This document shows, piece by piece, positions 32,938 through 44,009 of a stretch of DNA of 64,000 bases. Below the pieces are notes generated by a model. That model saw only the letters and a program-made list of their open reading frames with translations. It did not search any database and was not told the DNA's origin. Positions within the stretch are counted from its first letter, which is position 1. Each line of letters opens with the position of its first letter. Position numbers and translations under genes: made by a program. Source of the DNA: Angiostrongylus vasorum (taxonomy: Eukaryota > Nematoda > Chromadorea > Rhabditida > Metastrongylidae); assembly GCA_018806985.1 (NCBI GenBank), contig JADANN010000443.1, positions 1,603,001-1,667,000 of the forward strand, written 5' to 3'.

Positions 32938-33108
32938 ATGGCATCTATATCATCTTTAAACCTTGCCACTCCGTTGATCACGGAGCCATTTATGGTGGAG
33001 AAAGGAAATCTTCGGATTGCGGATGTCACGACTGCCCAGCAGGTTTTGACTGCTTTAGAGACGAAAAAAAGAATAGCATTTATCGTCTGGGATTTAATTC
33101 AGAACTGA
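32938..33108 (+). CDS. Unassigned 56-residue open frame
   Basis: ATG at 32938, stop at 33106-33108. The product begins MASISSLNLATPLITEPFMV and contains GNLRIADVTTAQQVLTALE, with coding-like composition. An overlapping plus frame encodes a Cys-rich segment (SDCGCHDCPAGFDCFRDEKK), so the true frame is unclear. Either could be an exon of a gene whose other exons I cannot see. A SINE starts about 95 bp downstream. Confidence 0.2.
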   Translation: MASISSLNLATPLITEPFMVEKGNLRIADVTTAQQVLTALETKKRIAFIVWDLIQN

Positions 33109-33202
33109 AGTGGTCTTTTTCTTGCTCACGTGCAACTCGACTTGCTAACGGTTCCTATCCTGCGTCCTTCTCTGAAAGTAACCACCATTCTATCCATTCG
33201 TC

Positions 33203-33592
33203 CCAACGGTTAACTGCCTCATCGTGGTTGGGAGGTGATCCTGGGTGTCGGGCTGCGATGTACAACGGGGGGATTCATCACCCAGGCAGGGTCTCCCAAG
33301 CTGAGAGGAAGTCCGGCTTTTCCATAAGGAAGCCTAGCTAAGAGTAAACCAATACCAGGATCGACGGCCACCGTCCTGATATCAAACTAGTTGCATGGAG
33401 CCAAATCTCTCTCTGATCAACAAGGTCTGCAACTGTCTGGGGTGGTGACGACCTGGGGCAGACTTTGGCTAAGCTGACCTCGAGACTCCAGAGGAACACT
33501 GTAGCTAAACTAGCAAAACTCCGAAAGTGGAGATTACGCTGGGGTTCGCACAACAGGTGAGGACGGGCCGTGCAAGTATCCAAGTATCCAAG
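33203..33592 (+). repeat. Family C repeat, full-length plus copy
   Basis: Head CCCAACGGTTAACTGCCTCA, body with GGTTGGGAGGTGATCCTGGG, tail CAAGTATCCAAGTATCCAAG. The tail shows the tandem AAGTATCC unit, typical of a slippage-made SINE tail. Confidence 0.7.
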
Positions 33593-33890
33593 TGCTCAAT
33601 CACTCTTTTTTTTGAAATTCCGAAGAATGCTTCAGGATGAAGAAAAAGCTCTTTAACTGACAAAGTCCTGGCAGGTATTGTGATGCTTCCTCCACCGCCT
33701 TAAAATTTAGCCCATGCTTATCCTTCTTCCTCTTTAAAATATTCTACTATCGCTTCCCTAGAAAGATCTGCTAGCTTGTGCGTAAGCGAAGGACAGGCCA
33801 TGGCGACTTTCTCACTCTCCGCTTTGCTCAACGCTATCGTAGAATCCAGTGAACTAATAGTGTTTACCATAGATGTCTTCGGGATCTCTT
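33593..33890. other. Short unassigned spacer
   Basis: No exon, repeat match or regulatory motif that I can support. Confidence 0.2.
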
Positions 33891-33894
33891 TTTA

Positions 33895-34030
33895 AATGCG
33901 TCGTCTTCTTGTTCAGCAATGGCGAGCTTCTTATGAAGCATACATTTACTTCCGTACAAGAACACACAATACAACATTAGCTGACGTTTCGGCACTATCG
34001 CTTTCTTCAGAGCCTGGAAGGGTACATTGA
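33895..34030 (-). repeat. Penelope terminal-repeat remnant with hammerhead-like core
   Basis: The minus strand carries CAGGCT, CTGAAGA, an extra A, a weak AGC..GC stem II, and GAAAC (core 33986-34010), then GTCAGCTAATGTTGTATTG. This is the same terminal repeat as in the 52.2-kb fold-back, as a single arm. Confidence 0.6.
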
Positions 34031-34299
34031 TATGCAACTCAATGCGCCAAGCGCTTCAACAACTCATACAGAAAGTTGATCACATGATGGCAACCATATG
34101 ATCAACAGCTTCTCGAAAAAAACCCATCGTTTTTTCACGTGCCTTCCACTGGGGAAGAACAGCTGGTCAAAGCCGCATATGGTTGACGGCTCCACTACCC
34201 CACATCAGAAATCGATGCGAAGGCACGGGCGAGGGTCACGTGCGATCTCTGGGCAATCCGGCCTGCTATTTTTTTTACTTTATATGACCCGTCTTCACG

Positions 34300-34632
34300 A
34301 CCGCTGTGCGGATCCCAGCACTTTTCACATTCGATTCGCTTCCTCGCATCCTTCATCCGCTAAGATCTTCAACTTTTACGGGTGGTTTCAGCTGCAGCTT
34401 GAGGATTTTCATTTCATCTTGAATGTCGTAGAATGCTGGTCGAGTCGATTCTCACTGGAGCCCCGAGATCGTTCCAAATTCGATTCCAGAGAGTAATTTT
34501 TTCCCGGACAACCATGGTACCAACTTCTCCGCCCCGGAGGGATTACAGAACTTGGTGAGCCCGGAGTTGGATCGAGGCAGCACCGTGCTCTTAATGACTG
34601 ACATCACTGCCACCGTGCTATCTATCCCCTTC
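34300..34632 (-). repeat. tRNA-derived SINE, family 2
   Basis: Minus-strand head GATAGCACGGTGGCAGTGAT (A box) and GGTGCTGCCTCGATCCAAC (B-box-like). The body matches the 23.1-23.4 kb copy throughout, including TTGAGGATTTTCATTTC on the plus strand. Confidence 0.75.
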
Positions 34633-34639
34633 CGTCGAA

Positions 34640-37600
34640 ATTAGGCAAGAAAATAAATAGATCCTAAAGCGGTAGTTTGCGGAAACTCTTTCCTTGGATT
34701 TTTCCTTCTCTGAAAAGTTGAGTAATATGAGGTAACGACTTTTGATCCTGTGCTGAACTTTTTGGAGAAAAGATTGAATTCACGTGTTTCACTTCTCTTT
34801 CCTTTAATCGTCAAGTGACTTAAGAGCGCATCATTGAATTTCCCACTTGTCTTCGTTGCGTGCAGAAGCAGTCCTGTTGGCCCTGCTCGCCGTAGGAAGT
34901 CGCTGAGTATTACTTTTTTTCTGTAGGACCTTCGAAAAGGATAGTGGCCATCAAGTCGATATACATCCGACTTCGTGTTGTTCGTTTGACATCCCAGGGT
35001 CGCTAATAGCTCTTGTCCACTCATGGTCTTTCAGACGCATGGCGTGCCCGGCACACATGATTTTCGACAAGTTGGTGTACAAAACGACGTTTTTGATTTT
35101 TTTATCATTGATGTAGATCGTAACTCCCGACTCCGATTTTTGCTTGCGCTGTGCAGGCTACTCCGAGCATCGTCCTCTTGAATGTGCGACCGGTATGGCC
35201 GAGTGGGCTTTCACCTTGCTGAGATAGCGATCAGGTTTCTGATGATTTCATTAGAACAAAGAATTTTGGTGTTGATACGGTGGATACGAAGTGATGTGCG
35301 CCTAATCGCCATCACTACATCCTCGATGCTTTTGAATGCTTTCCAAGGAGTTCACTTCCTCCTGCTGAATTCTGGGCCCACGTCGTTCATTATGGAGACT
35401 TTTTCTTTCAGATAACTATAGTTCGAGCATCAGAAGATATTCATTTGGTAAAGTGAGAACTGGATAAAATAAACCAATCCGTTTCCCACAAACATCGTTT
35501 TCGTGAGATTTAGTCAAAGACCAATCTTTCCACAAGCGTTGTCAGAATCGGCTAGCATTCGTTCTTCGCGGTTGATGCTCTGTGTTATAAGAACCATTTC
35601 ATCAGCAGAGCGAAGATGGTGCAATTGCTGCCCATCACCTTTCTCTCCTATGTTGTCCTATTCCAATTTTCCCATGACGCTCTCGAGAGAGGCTGCAAAT
35701 AATTTTGACAAGATGGCATATCCTTGCCGAACCTTTTTCTTTATGTCGATGTTAATATCGTTATGAAGTGCTTTATAATATCTGGTCTGCAACACTTCTA
35801 TATGTGGCACAAAGATTCTTTATAGATTGAGTTGTGACACCCTGACTCTCCAGAGATTCTGTAGTTACTTCTCTTTCAAATGAATCGAAAGTTACCTTCA
35901 AATAAATGGAAGTAGGAGCAGTTTCTCATGCTCTCGAGATACTTCAGTGGGTCTTGTTATCGTGTGAATGTGGTTAGTCGCACTGAATCTTTTTTCGAAA
36001 TCCTGCTTGCTTAATCCTGTTTAGAATAACTCCAGTGAGAAGTTTATAGACGAAAGACAGCAAGCAAATTGGACGATAGTTGCTGATATTGTGGAGTTAC
36101 CAACAACAGTGTTTTAGCAGCCTTCCACTGAGTAGGAACCTTGTATTTTGAAAGGTAACGTGTGAAGAGCTGAGCCATTGAGTTGATGAGGACTGGAGGC
36201 AGCTTGTTCAGGTGTTCAAGTCCTATCCTTTCAAGATCAAGTGTTGTTCGATTCTTCACCGACGAAATAGCATGTAGAACTACGGAAGGGAGAACCGGTT
36301 CTACGACATATTCATCCTCTCCTATTTCATACGAGGGAAGGAGGACGTGGCTATTGAAGCGATCTGAGTAGTAATTATGAACGGTTTTTCTTCGTTGCTT
36401 TTCTGATCGCCGTTACTGCTTCGTCTGGGCAGCAGAGTACAATCATCTTGGTATTGTAATTGGCGAAGCTTCGGTGGACTTTGCGGACGCTTTTCCCACC
36501 CTCTGTAGGTTCGATCATAATCCGCTGCTCCTTTTTTCTTTAAGATATGCTTTTATCGCCTGTCTGCACAGTTCTGCATATTTAGACGTGAGCTGCCGGT
36601 TCCCTGTAGGTTGCGCGATTCCAGCCTAGCGTATCAGCTGTACTTTTTCTGGAGGCAGACGTCTCTTTGTGACTTTCAAACTCTGAGCCTTCATAGTTCC
36701 AGCGTGAGGATGTTGAATAAGCCGATCGTATTCCTTGTCGATGTTATCGAGAATGACATCTTCCCAACACTCTACTAGTGAATTGAATAAAGCCCAGTTT
36801 ATAGTGGTCCTCGGACTTCGTTTTTTGAATTTGGCGGCTTTTTTCTTTTTCCACAAAAAATGAAATATTGCACGGAGACTATAGCTCGATCCCGCGCAGA
36901 ATTTTGGGAGAAGAGCCACGTTGGTTAGACAGAATATTCCATTCACAACGATGATGATCTTTCTAGTAGGGCCTCTCCAAGTACTATCGGTGTATGAACG
37001 GTTAAAATTGTGAAATCCGTTATTGATCATGATCTTTTCAACAATAAACATCCAATTTGCGTTATTAGTTGTTCAAATGAAACAGCGGTTACAGTGAAAA
37101 TGGTGTTAATGAGCGGGCCAATGTCCGCTGTCTTCTACTGTCGCATGTTCTAGAGAACAGTTTTCTCCTGTATTATGGGCAGGTTGAACTGGCTGTGTCT
37201 TCTCTTCTCGGCTAGTCCGATTATGTAGTACCTTATCCTTATAGCCTGCTTCATCAGGTCTCAAAAAAAGCGCTGAAATGCAAATAAATTTATAGGTGCA
37301 GATCGTCACTTTAGTCTTTCCCGATTTAGGCAGTCCGCAATTGTCCTGAAAATTTGGCAGTCCTACCTGTCCTACTCAAAGCTGAGCTTGTCGAGCTTTT
37401 TAAGGTGGGAGCCCGTGGGAAGAATGTGCTGACTGGCAGTTTGTTGTTTTCTCCTGGAGTAGACATGAGGTTTATTTGTTACAGGCCACTCCATTCCAAT
37501 TCCCATGTACTTCTCAGCTGCATGATCGCACACTTTTGCTTTAAATGAGTTGTAATATAATATACGGAAAGAAAAAAGACACCTATGCTGCACGAACATT

Positions 37601-37760
37601 TCTATGTTAACACATGAGCTGTGTCCTAACTCGGAGCTCCACAAATGGGGAGCTGCTCACGTGGGAGCATCTGCGCCTCAGGAAAGCACACAGTCGCTCC
37701 TGGTCCGCGTTGAACGCATTATCCACTGGTTGGGGATGAGTGACGCAGTCTCACGAATAA
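34640..37760 (-). mobile_element. RTE-1 copy b, strongly degenerate
   Basis: The 5' region matches that of the 30.6-31.6 kb copy near 37.7 kb. A truncated endonuclease start (MTICTYK, 37309) jumps over much of the domain. The linker is clear at 37051-36626 (KAAKFKKRSPRTTINWALFN, LIQHPHAGTMKAQSLKVTKR). RT pieces include KVPTQWKAAKTLLL (36.15 kb). The C-terminal part extends to ~34.64 kb. Frameshifts are frequent; it is older than the 27.8-31.6 kb copy. Confidence 0.75.
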
Positions 37761-37769
37761 CCGACTGGG

Positions 37770-39456
37770 AGGCCCACAGTGACAAAAAACCATGGTAGAC
37801 ACATTAGTCATTCGAAATCTATAATTTTCGATGATGTACTTGATTCCAGTATGGGATCTTTTAGCGTTTTAATACTTCCCATATAGCGGCGAGAAATCGA
37901 ACTCTGGGATTATGGGTTACTATGCATGACCTAAGTTGTCCTTGCTAAACTCAAACAGCCGCTCACACTGTACGTTCCTTTGCAACTCCATCACGGATCG
38001 TTCACTGAATCTCTTGAGGTGCTATCCTATGGCAACACAGTTAGTCTCATTCTTTAGTTGTTACCTGTGTTACCAAGGAAACTCTTACCTGTGTTTGTGT
38101 TGCCAATGACACAGGCTCATATAGTTTTCCTCATTAATGTGTTCCTAGGGTGCAACCAGGTGTTTACTTCCACTACTTTGATTGAGATTTGCTTAGTCTT
38201 CTTGTCTTGCATCGTGATGTCTGCGATGGGGGTTTTCCGTGACGGCGTGTGTGTGTGGTCGGGCGGATCGTCGCTCTCCACGGTTTTAACCGCCTGCATT
38301 GGTCATCCGGTTGCGAGCGAGCTTTAGCATCTGTTTAACCAATGTGCCATACCTGAGGCTGTTTTAGTTTCTGCTTTTGGTCATGTTGACCAGTTGTTCG
38401 TTCATCTTCTTTTTTCTACAGCAGATATTTTCCTCTTAAACCTACTTTTTTTTAAAGAGCATTCGAATCGATTGAATACAAGTTAGTGCTTAAGCAGTGA
38501 ATGCTCGTGCATAAGGATGAATGGGGATTTCGCCACAATTGACGGTGGTCTGAGTGAAGATAACTCATTGAATGGAAAGGTGACAGTGACGCAAATAAAG
38601 ACGAGATAGTCACATTAAAAGAAAATGCATATTTATTGCCACTCCTCATTTATCCCACTAGTGTTTAAAAAATGTGTTTACACCTACCAAATCTCTGTTC
38701 CGTGATGAAAAGGCTGTTCTGTGGCGGAGACATTGCAAGGCAGACTTGAATCCTTTTCAGTGATAAAAGTCCTGTGTTTAGCACAAGGTGGTAAATGTGG
38801 AACAAGGTCTCGTCTGAACACCACCTGGTAGCTGAAAAGTAGAAGCTTCATTCGCTAGTCTTTTCGTCTGCTGAGTTTTCCATATGAATTTGCCATAAAT
38901 TCAACGCCTATTCTAGAAGAGCCAATATTTTCGTTATTTCGCAGTGTTCAAAGCTTCAAAAAAAGTCTTAAAATGAAGGCTACGAAGTGGGTTATTTTCA
39001 TTCCCTCAGTGGATGTACGTCATATGCTTCACTGGTAATGGAGTAGAGGTTTCAGTTCTACATAAAACAGTTTGCAAACACATGGCGGTCTATCTGCTTC
39101 GAGTAAATGGCTCAGTAGGTATCTTTGGAGTATCATGCTATTAAAGTTTGAAGCGAATTCGCATCACTCACACGAGGCTGACCAAATATGTAGACAGCTA
39201 GCTCATATCCTTTCCGATAACCTTAAAGCAGAATACTCTAATGCACAAAATTCCACTGAAGGGCATGTATGGCAACAGTAGTCCGACACTTCATTGACAC
39301 TGTTTAACTTTCTTTTTTTGCAGAGGTTCATACCGAAAGTCTGCTGAACGGAACTTCACAAAATGATGATAAACTCGTTTACTAGTAGCATGTCTGCCTT
39401 TCCGGTTTCCCTCTTCCTCTGTTTCTTTCTCCCTCTCATTTCATCTTCATTTCTAC
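37770..39456. other. Stretch with no assigned gene
   Basis: Open frames at 38058-38327 (plus) and 38117-38299 (minus) overlap and neither shows a known motif. I looked here on the minus strand for the missing 3' exons of the lipase (its Asp/His catalytic region) and did not find them. Confidence 0.25.
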
Positions 39457-39853
39457 CTCGCATAGCAGTTCGAGTGGCTGCCAATGCTGCTAAGGCTCCA
39501 TCTAAAGAATGACCGGTGAACGTAATGTTAAAGTCCTGAAATTAGATTGAATAAAAATTAAACTCCTTTTTTTTGTTCTAGAACCTTCTGCTTATTTTTC
39601 CTCCTTTTTCTACAAGCCTGGTAACTTACGCACGGCGTATTTGGTTTCGTTGAGTTCTCGTTCATCCGACGGCCAAAGTACGACGTGTGCATTCATAAAG
39701 TATTTGTGGACCTGAACAGGTATGACATAAATTCTCTGTTAATAAGGCCTACATCTTGATAAACACATCCTGTATAGCAGATAATTTAATAATTTCATGC
39801 AAGTACTGGTTCCTTCCCTCAGTTTTGATATCCCTTCCTATGTTAATCGAATG

Positions 39854-40138
39854 GGCGCGTGTGGAGCAGTGGTCGGAGACGCCCTGCAACACACACGTGG
39901 AATCGATCCCGGCGCCCATAGCTCACCAAGCTCTCCCCATCCCTCTGGGGTAGGCAAATTGGTACCAGACTTGTCTGGAAAGACAGCAGCACTGGGTCGA
40001 CACATCGGTAGGCCACCGTGAGCCATTGTAAAGGCCAAATATACATTCAGTCACCTCCAAACGATGCTTAATGATGTCAAATGAATGGCGCATCCTTCAG
40101 GGAATGATCAATGCCGAGAACATTATCCTTTATCGTTT
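39854..40138 (+). repeat. tRNA-derived SINE, family A, in a lipase intron
   Basis: TGTGGAGCAGTGGTCGGAGA (A-box region), GGAATCGATCCCGG (B-box-like), tail GCCGAGAACATTATCC. Confidence 0.75.
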
Positions 40139-41055
40139 ATAGAGGATATTCTTCATACTCTCCACTTACTTCAGGGTTAATTGCATGGTTGTTGGTTGTT
40201 GTCATTTCCACCGTTTCAGTAGGGTTGCTGGAGCATGCTCACTGACATCATTAGGCCTGTTGGTAGATAGAATTTATTTCTACGTGTGCTTGGTCATTCA
40301 TGGATTGGGATTGAGCTAGCGAATTCTTGTATTTAGCGTGGAATTTCTGCTGTGACAGTTGAAGTTAGCAGCATTTTATCTACGAGCATTTGAAGCGTTT
40401 TGTATAGATACTGGCTGCGATTATTCACAAACACATTCACATCACATGCAAACATGAACAACCACTGAACCACAAACATGCATCGAAATCTTTCTGTTTT
40501 CGGCGAAGCTTAACTTGCACCATGCGGCCTAATCTTCAGGATAGTGTTCAGCTCTTGATATTGAATGATAAGTAGACCATGCCTCGTACTCTAAGCCCTT
40601 AACAGAACGACTACAATAGTTAGTGACATGTCTTCGTCGTTAGATTTGTCGTTGATGCTGTAATTCCTGGAATCAAATTGTGGAGGCCTCGACATTATTG
40701 GAGTAACGAGTTGCTGATTAGCAATGGTGAGCCCGTGCGACACGTTCTATAAGGCGGTTTTGAAGCTTTATGAAGAAATTACGATTCTTGAATACGGGGA
40801 TTCCAGAACAGTGTTGAGCTTCAGCGATTTTGATTTAGTTGACGCAGCGTTGTGTATTAATTGATGCCACTCGCAGCCAGTGGACATGTGCCTGTCGGGG
40901 ATTGTGAGCGATTTGATGTATTTCTCAAGACTAGCAGATCAATTGATGCGTACCTGAGTGTTTGTATGAACTTTGACATGCCACTCGAGACTTGTAGATA
41001 GGTTGCGGCTACATCTAGACCTCAAATTTGGGTAAATAATCATTTTTCGGCTTCC

Positions 41056-41140
41056 AAGATCGACTTTCTATTAACCACGGCACTGGATTGTAAATGTGTT
41101 GTTCTCTTTTTAGCAATCGTTAGGTCAGGATAACACGTGA
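41056..41140 (-). repeat. Penelope tail remnant, minus strand
   Basis: Reverse complement of the element-end motif: GACTTTCTATTAACCACGGC at 41062-41081, then TTGTTCTCTTTTTAGCAATCG, matching the 20.82-20.92 kb piece in the opposite sense. Confidence 0.5.
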
Positions 41141-41590
41141 TCTAGCCCCGTGTCCCAGAATTGTTTTTTTGAAGAGGAGGTGGCGTGTGCGAGTTGGCTA
41201 GTGGATTAGGCAGTTGGTCGCATTTGTCTTTTGTCCGCCAATTGTATGTGGAATGCCCGACTTTATATGAATTCGCCACGCTGGACTTTTTTTCCGTAAC
41301 TGCCTTGATTTTTTGGGTTATAACAGTTTATAGCAACAACAACAACGATACGATAATAATATGTGATATTTGACGATATGTGAGGGTGGGTGGATACGAG
41401 AGAGGTTGAAATGAGAACAAGTGATACACTCGCACACTAGAGTTGGAGCACTGAAGAACTGAGGAACTGGATGAAGACCGGACGAACGCTGCGAACACTT
41501 GAAGACGAATGCCGATGGGCTGCTTGTATTATTTCTGTAGTGGGCGGAGCTTTGCCAGAGGGAACTAAAGACAGCGCCTAGAGAGAGGTT

Positions 41591-41821
41591 CTAAAGTTTT
41601 TTTCTACTAGCACAATCTGATAGGGCTACATGTGAAAGGGCGCAGGTGCTTGTTCGGAAACTTCTTTGGGACGGCAGATGTTGGAAAGTACATTCAGCTG
41701 ACTGTTGCTGATTCCTTTTCCAGCCATCTGCGAGACAACTGCATGAAATGGTCGTTAAGAGACAATTTACAGAATATGCGAGAATAACGATTACAAGTAA
41801 AACAGTTATTGTAGAAGGCAT
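41591..41821 (-). CDS. Candidate small secreted Cys-rich protein, unassigned
   Basis: The 76-residue frame starts MPSTITVLLVIVILAYSVNC, a convincing signal peptide (short polar start, long hydrophobic core). It continues with several Cys (SCSCLADGWKRNQQQ, SAECTFQHL, TSTCALSH, SDCASRKKL). Possible splice acceptors (TGCAG, CGCAG) fall inside, so only the first ~28 residues may be exonic. No family recognised. It lies on the lipase strand, between lipase pieces, in the wrong order to be the lipase signal peptide. Confidence 0.3.
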   Translation of the reverse strand: MPSTITVLLVIVILAYSVNCLLTTISCSCLADGWKRNQQQSAECTFQHLPSQRSFRTSTCALSHVALSDCASRKKL

Positions 41822-42049
41822 AAGGTGACATAGAAATAGGAACTATTTAAGGAATAGTTACTATATGGCGCGCTTATCAACCATCTTCGACTCTGAGCAG
41901 CTGATCTTCCACGGTGAAAGGCAGGTAAAAAACGGTGCGTTTTTTCAGAAGCGGGTGATCGTGTGGTTACCATTCAGAAACCATTCTAAGAAACATATAG
42001 AGAAGTAAAGTTTTTCTCTACTCATGAACATACACGGGGTTGTTACACA

Positions 42050-42540
42050 ACTTCTATTCAGTTAACGTTTCGACGTATTCGTCCTCTACAGAGTCGCATT
42101 GATCTGGGTCAATGGTCCACAGGTGGTCGACCTCGCGACTTAGGTGCTCCTTTTCGTATTCGAGTGGAATCCAGTAAGGTGGTGCACCGCTCGAATGAAA
42201 AAACGTCTCGCCGCCGTCCCCTCTTTTATACAGGATGGACGTCGATTTTTGCCGCCATCCAGTACAATCCGCTTTTTTCGCGGTTTTGCATCCTACTACA
42301 GTCGGTATTGTATCAGCTGGCATATGACAAAGAAAGGCATCGCCGAAAAAGGTTCTTTATTCGAACATTGCTCCACTGGATTCGACTCGATGCGGTAACC
42401 GCCCAAATCACCAAGACGACCACCTGTGGACTATCGGCTCTTCTCAATGCAACTCTGAAGAGGACGTTGAAACCTTGCCCGAACAAATATTTTCATACCA
42501 ACCTCGTTTCAGCTGAATTATCTAGAAAAAATATTGTTCT
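42050..42540. repeat. Inverted pair of family D repeats
   Basis: The minus-oriented copy (42050-~42240) has its ribozyme-like end at 42067-42091 and a TATA-like GTATAAAAG near 42230 (minus). The plus-oriented copy (~42240-42540) has GGATTCGACTCGATGCGG and ends with CTGAAGA at 42455-42461, a deleted stem II and GAAAC at 42469-42473. The heads face each other. Confidence 0.65.
42067..42091 (-). ncRNA. Hammerhead-like core in family D
   Basis: Minus strand: CTGTAGA, extra G, GACG-AATA-CGTC (perfect 4-bp stem), GAAAC, then GTTAACTG. The fourth position of the box is T where A is invariant in active hammerheads (CTGANGA), so activity is doubtful. Upstream ATTGACC..GCGACT could form stem I. Confidence 0.5.
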
Positions 42541-43234
42541 TTATCTAGTAAAGGACTTTTTTTCACAAATGGATTCGAATGCAGAGCTTACTCTTATGGA
42601 ACTGAGCCACGCTGAACGTTCAATCTGATTGGTGTAGTTGAAGACATTTTCTACATAGACTGTACTATACAGTGATTGAAAATGATTCTGGATAATTCAC
42701 CAATGAAGCCTCCGCATTTGTTATTGTTGTCATCGCACAAAACTTTTATTCTTGACCAAACACGGTAATCCCCGTAGAAAGGGAATGCTTTGAAAGAATC
42801 GTCCAATTTAGTGTATTGGTAGCTTGCCTTAATACCTTGTTGTTTTGCTCCTTCTCTCCTGTTAAATTTTTTGGCACCAAACCTTGTCTTAATAGCCAAT
42901 TCTTCAATTCTGCTCGAGTTCTTATAATCGAGGCGGTTTCACTTATTTTCTCTTCAATTTTAGAAACCGAAAATCATAAAGGACTCAGAAATTTTTTCCC
43001 TAAGATCTGCAAAATCATGCCACTTTTAATGAAAGAATAGCGTGCGAGCACTTGCTTAGGAAATCGTGTTACTGGGCATCCACTACCTTTCGTTGCCTTC
43101 CTACTACGTTTTTGTTTCATCAATGAGTTTTATTCAATGATTTTTAGTTTAAATAGCAACCTCGCTCAATCGGAGTTCGTTCCAAAAGATGAGCGTATTT
43201 CACAACTCCATAAACGATAGTACAAATTTTATAA

Positions 43235-43480
43235 CTTCAACGAAGCTGAGATATTTGCAAACTCTGGACCGCAGGTGCCTATGTTGGGGAACGAACGCGC
43301 TATTGTCCTTTCTTTTGGTGTGGTGGTGAACGCGTTACTCCCCTCGGAAAGGTCAGTAGCGCGTTCGTTCCCAATCATAGGCACCTGCGGTCCAAAGGTT
43401 TGCAAATATCTCAGCTTCGTTGAAGATATATTTCACAATGTACCCTGCCATCAAAAAGGAGCAAGCAGTAAGTAAAAAAG
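43235..43480. repeat. Compact family B fold-back
   Basis: The two arms (43235-43315 and 43370-43480) are reverse complements over CTGAGATATTTGCAAAC and GGACCGCAGGTGCCTATG, with a short spacer carrying GGTGTGGTGGTGAACGCGTT. Nearly the whole unit could fold into one hairpin. Confidence 0.65.
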
Positions 43481-44009
43481 GTTACAAATTTTATAGTTTC
43501 TTAAACCCACCGATACAGACATTCTTTTTATTCCTCCACTGTAAGCACTGGTAGCCATGTTTAGTAACTGCCGTGCCTTTAACTCGCTGTAGTTCGTCTT
43601 ATTACTAAGAACTGGAAAGGTCTGCATCAAACAAAAAGCATAACAGAATGCAAAACTCCGACATAGTGGTCAACTGAAGAAGAGCATAAATTCATCTGTT
43701 GTGAAACCACAGTATTTCTAGACGACATTGGTGTAGAGGAAATAGAGGCTTGGGTACTATACAACCAGGTAACGAGGAAGCAATTCATCACAAATTCTCT
43801 ATCAGATAGGACAGGCAGCGTTGCTATGAATCTGTCAAAGTAAATATGCTATTGCAATTGGAAATTTTTTTCTAAGGAGAATGTGAACATGAGCATGAAC
43901 TCGTTAGACTGGCGACATCCACATCTAGATATCTTCAGCGAAGAAGCCACGGATCATACCCCTGCTTTGGATATTCTGTCGTTTTCAAATCAACTTCCAC
44001 CTTGTAGAA

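Larger units (their letters stand above)
39457..42827 (-). pseudogene. Class 3 lipase gene remnant (three exon-like pieces)
   Basis: Minus-strand pieces with splice signals: 42827-42701 (ASYQYTKLDDSF, then SRIKVLCDDNNNKCGGFI, the Cys pair typical of nematode lipases); 39712-39631 (VHKYFMNAHVVLWPSDERE); 39535-39457 (DFNITFTGHSLDGALAALAA, the nucleophile elbow around the catalytic Ser, usually GHSLGG). The family hydrolyses lipid esters, often as a secreted enzyme. I could not find the exon with the FRGT motif, the signal peptide, or the Asp and His exons. The phases of the last two pieces disagree by one base, and a SINE and Penelope debris lie between the pieces. It may be a pseudogene, or a gene with errors and unseen exons. 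Confidence 0.6.

Noticed and set aside
35184..35204. GGTATGGCCGAGTGG resembling the start of a tRNA-Ser/Leu gene
   Set aside because: No T-arm (GGTTCGANTCC) or closing stem within range, and it lies in RTE-1 copy b sequence.
42164..42628. 154-codon plus-strand open frame
   Set aside because: It runs through two opposed family D repeats; no domain and no coding signal.
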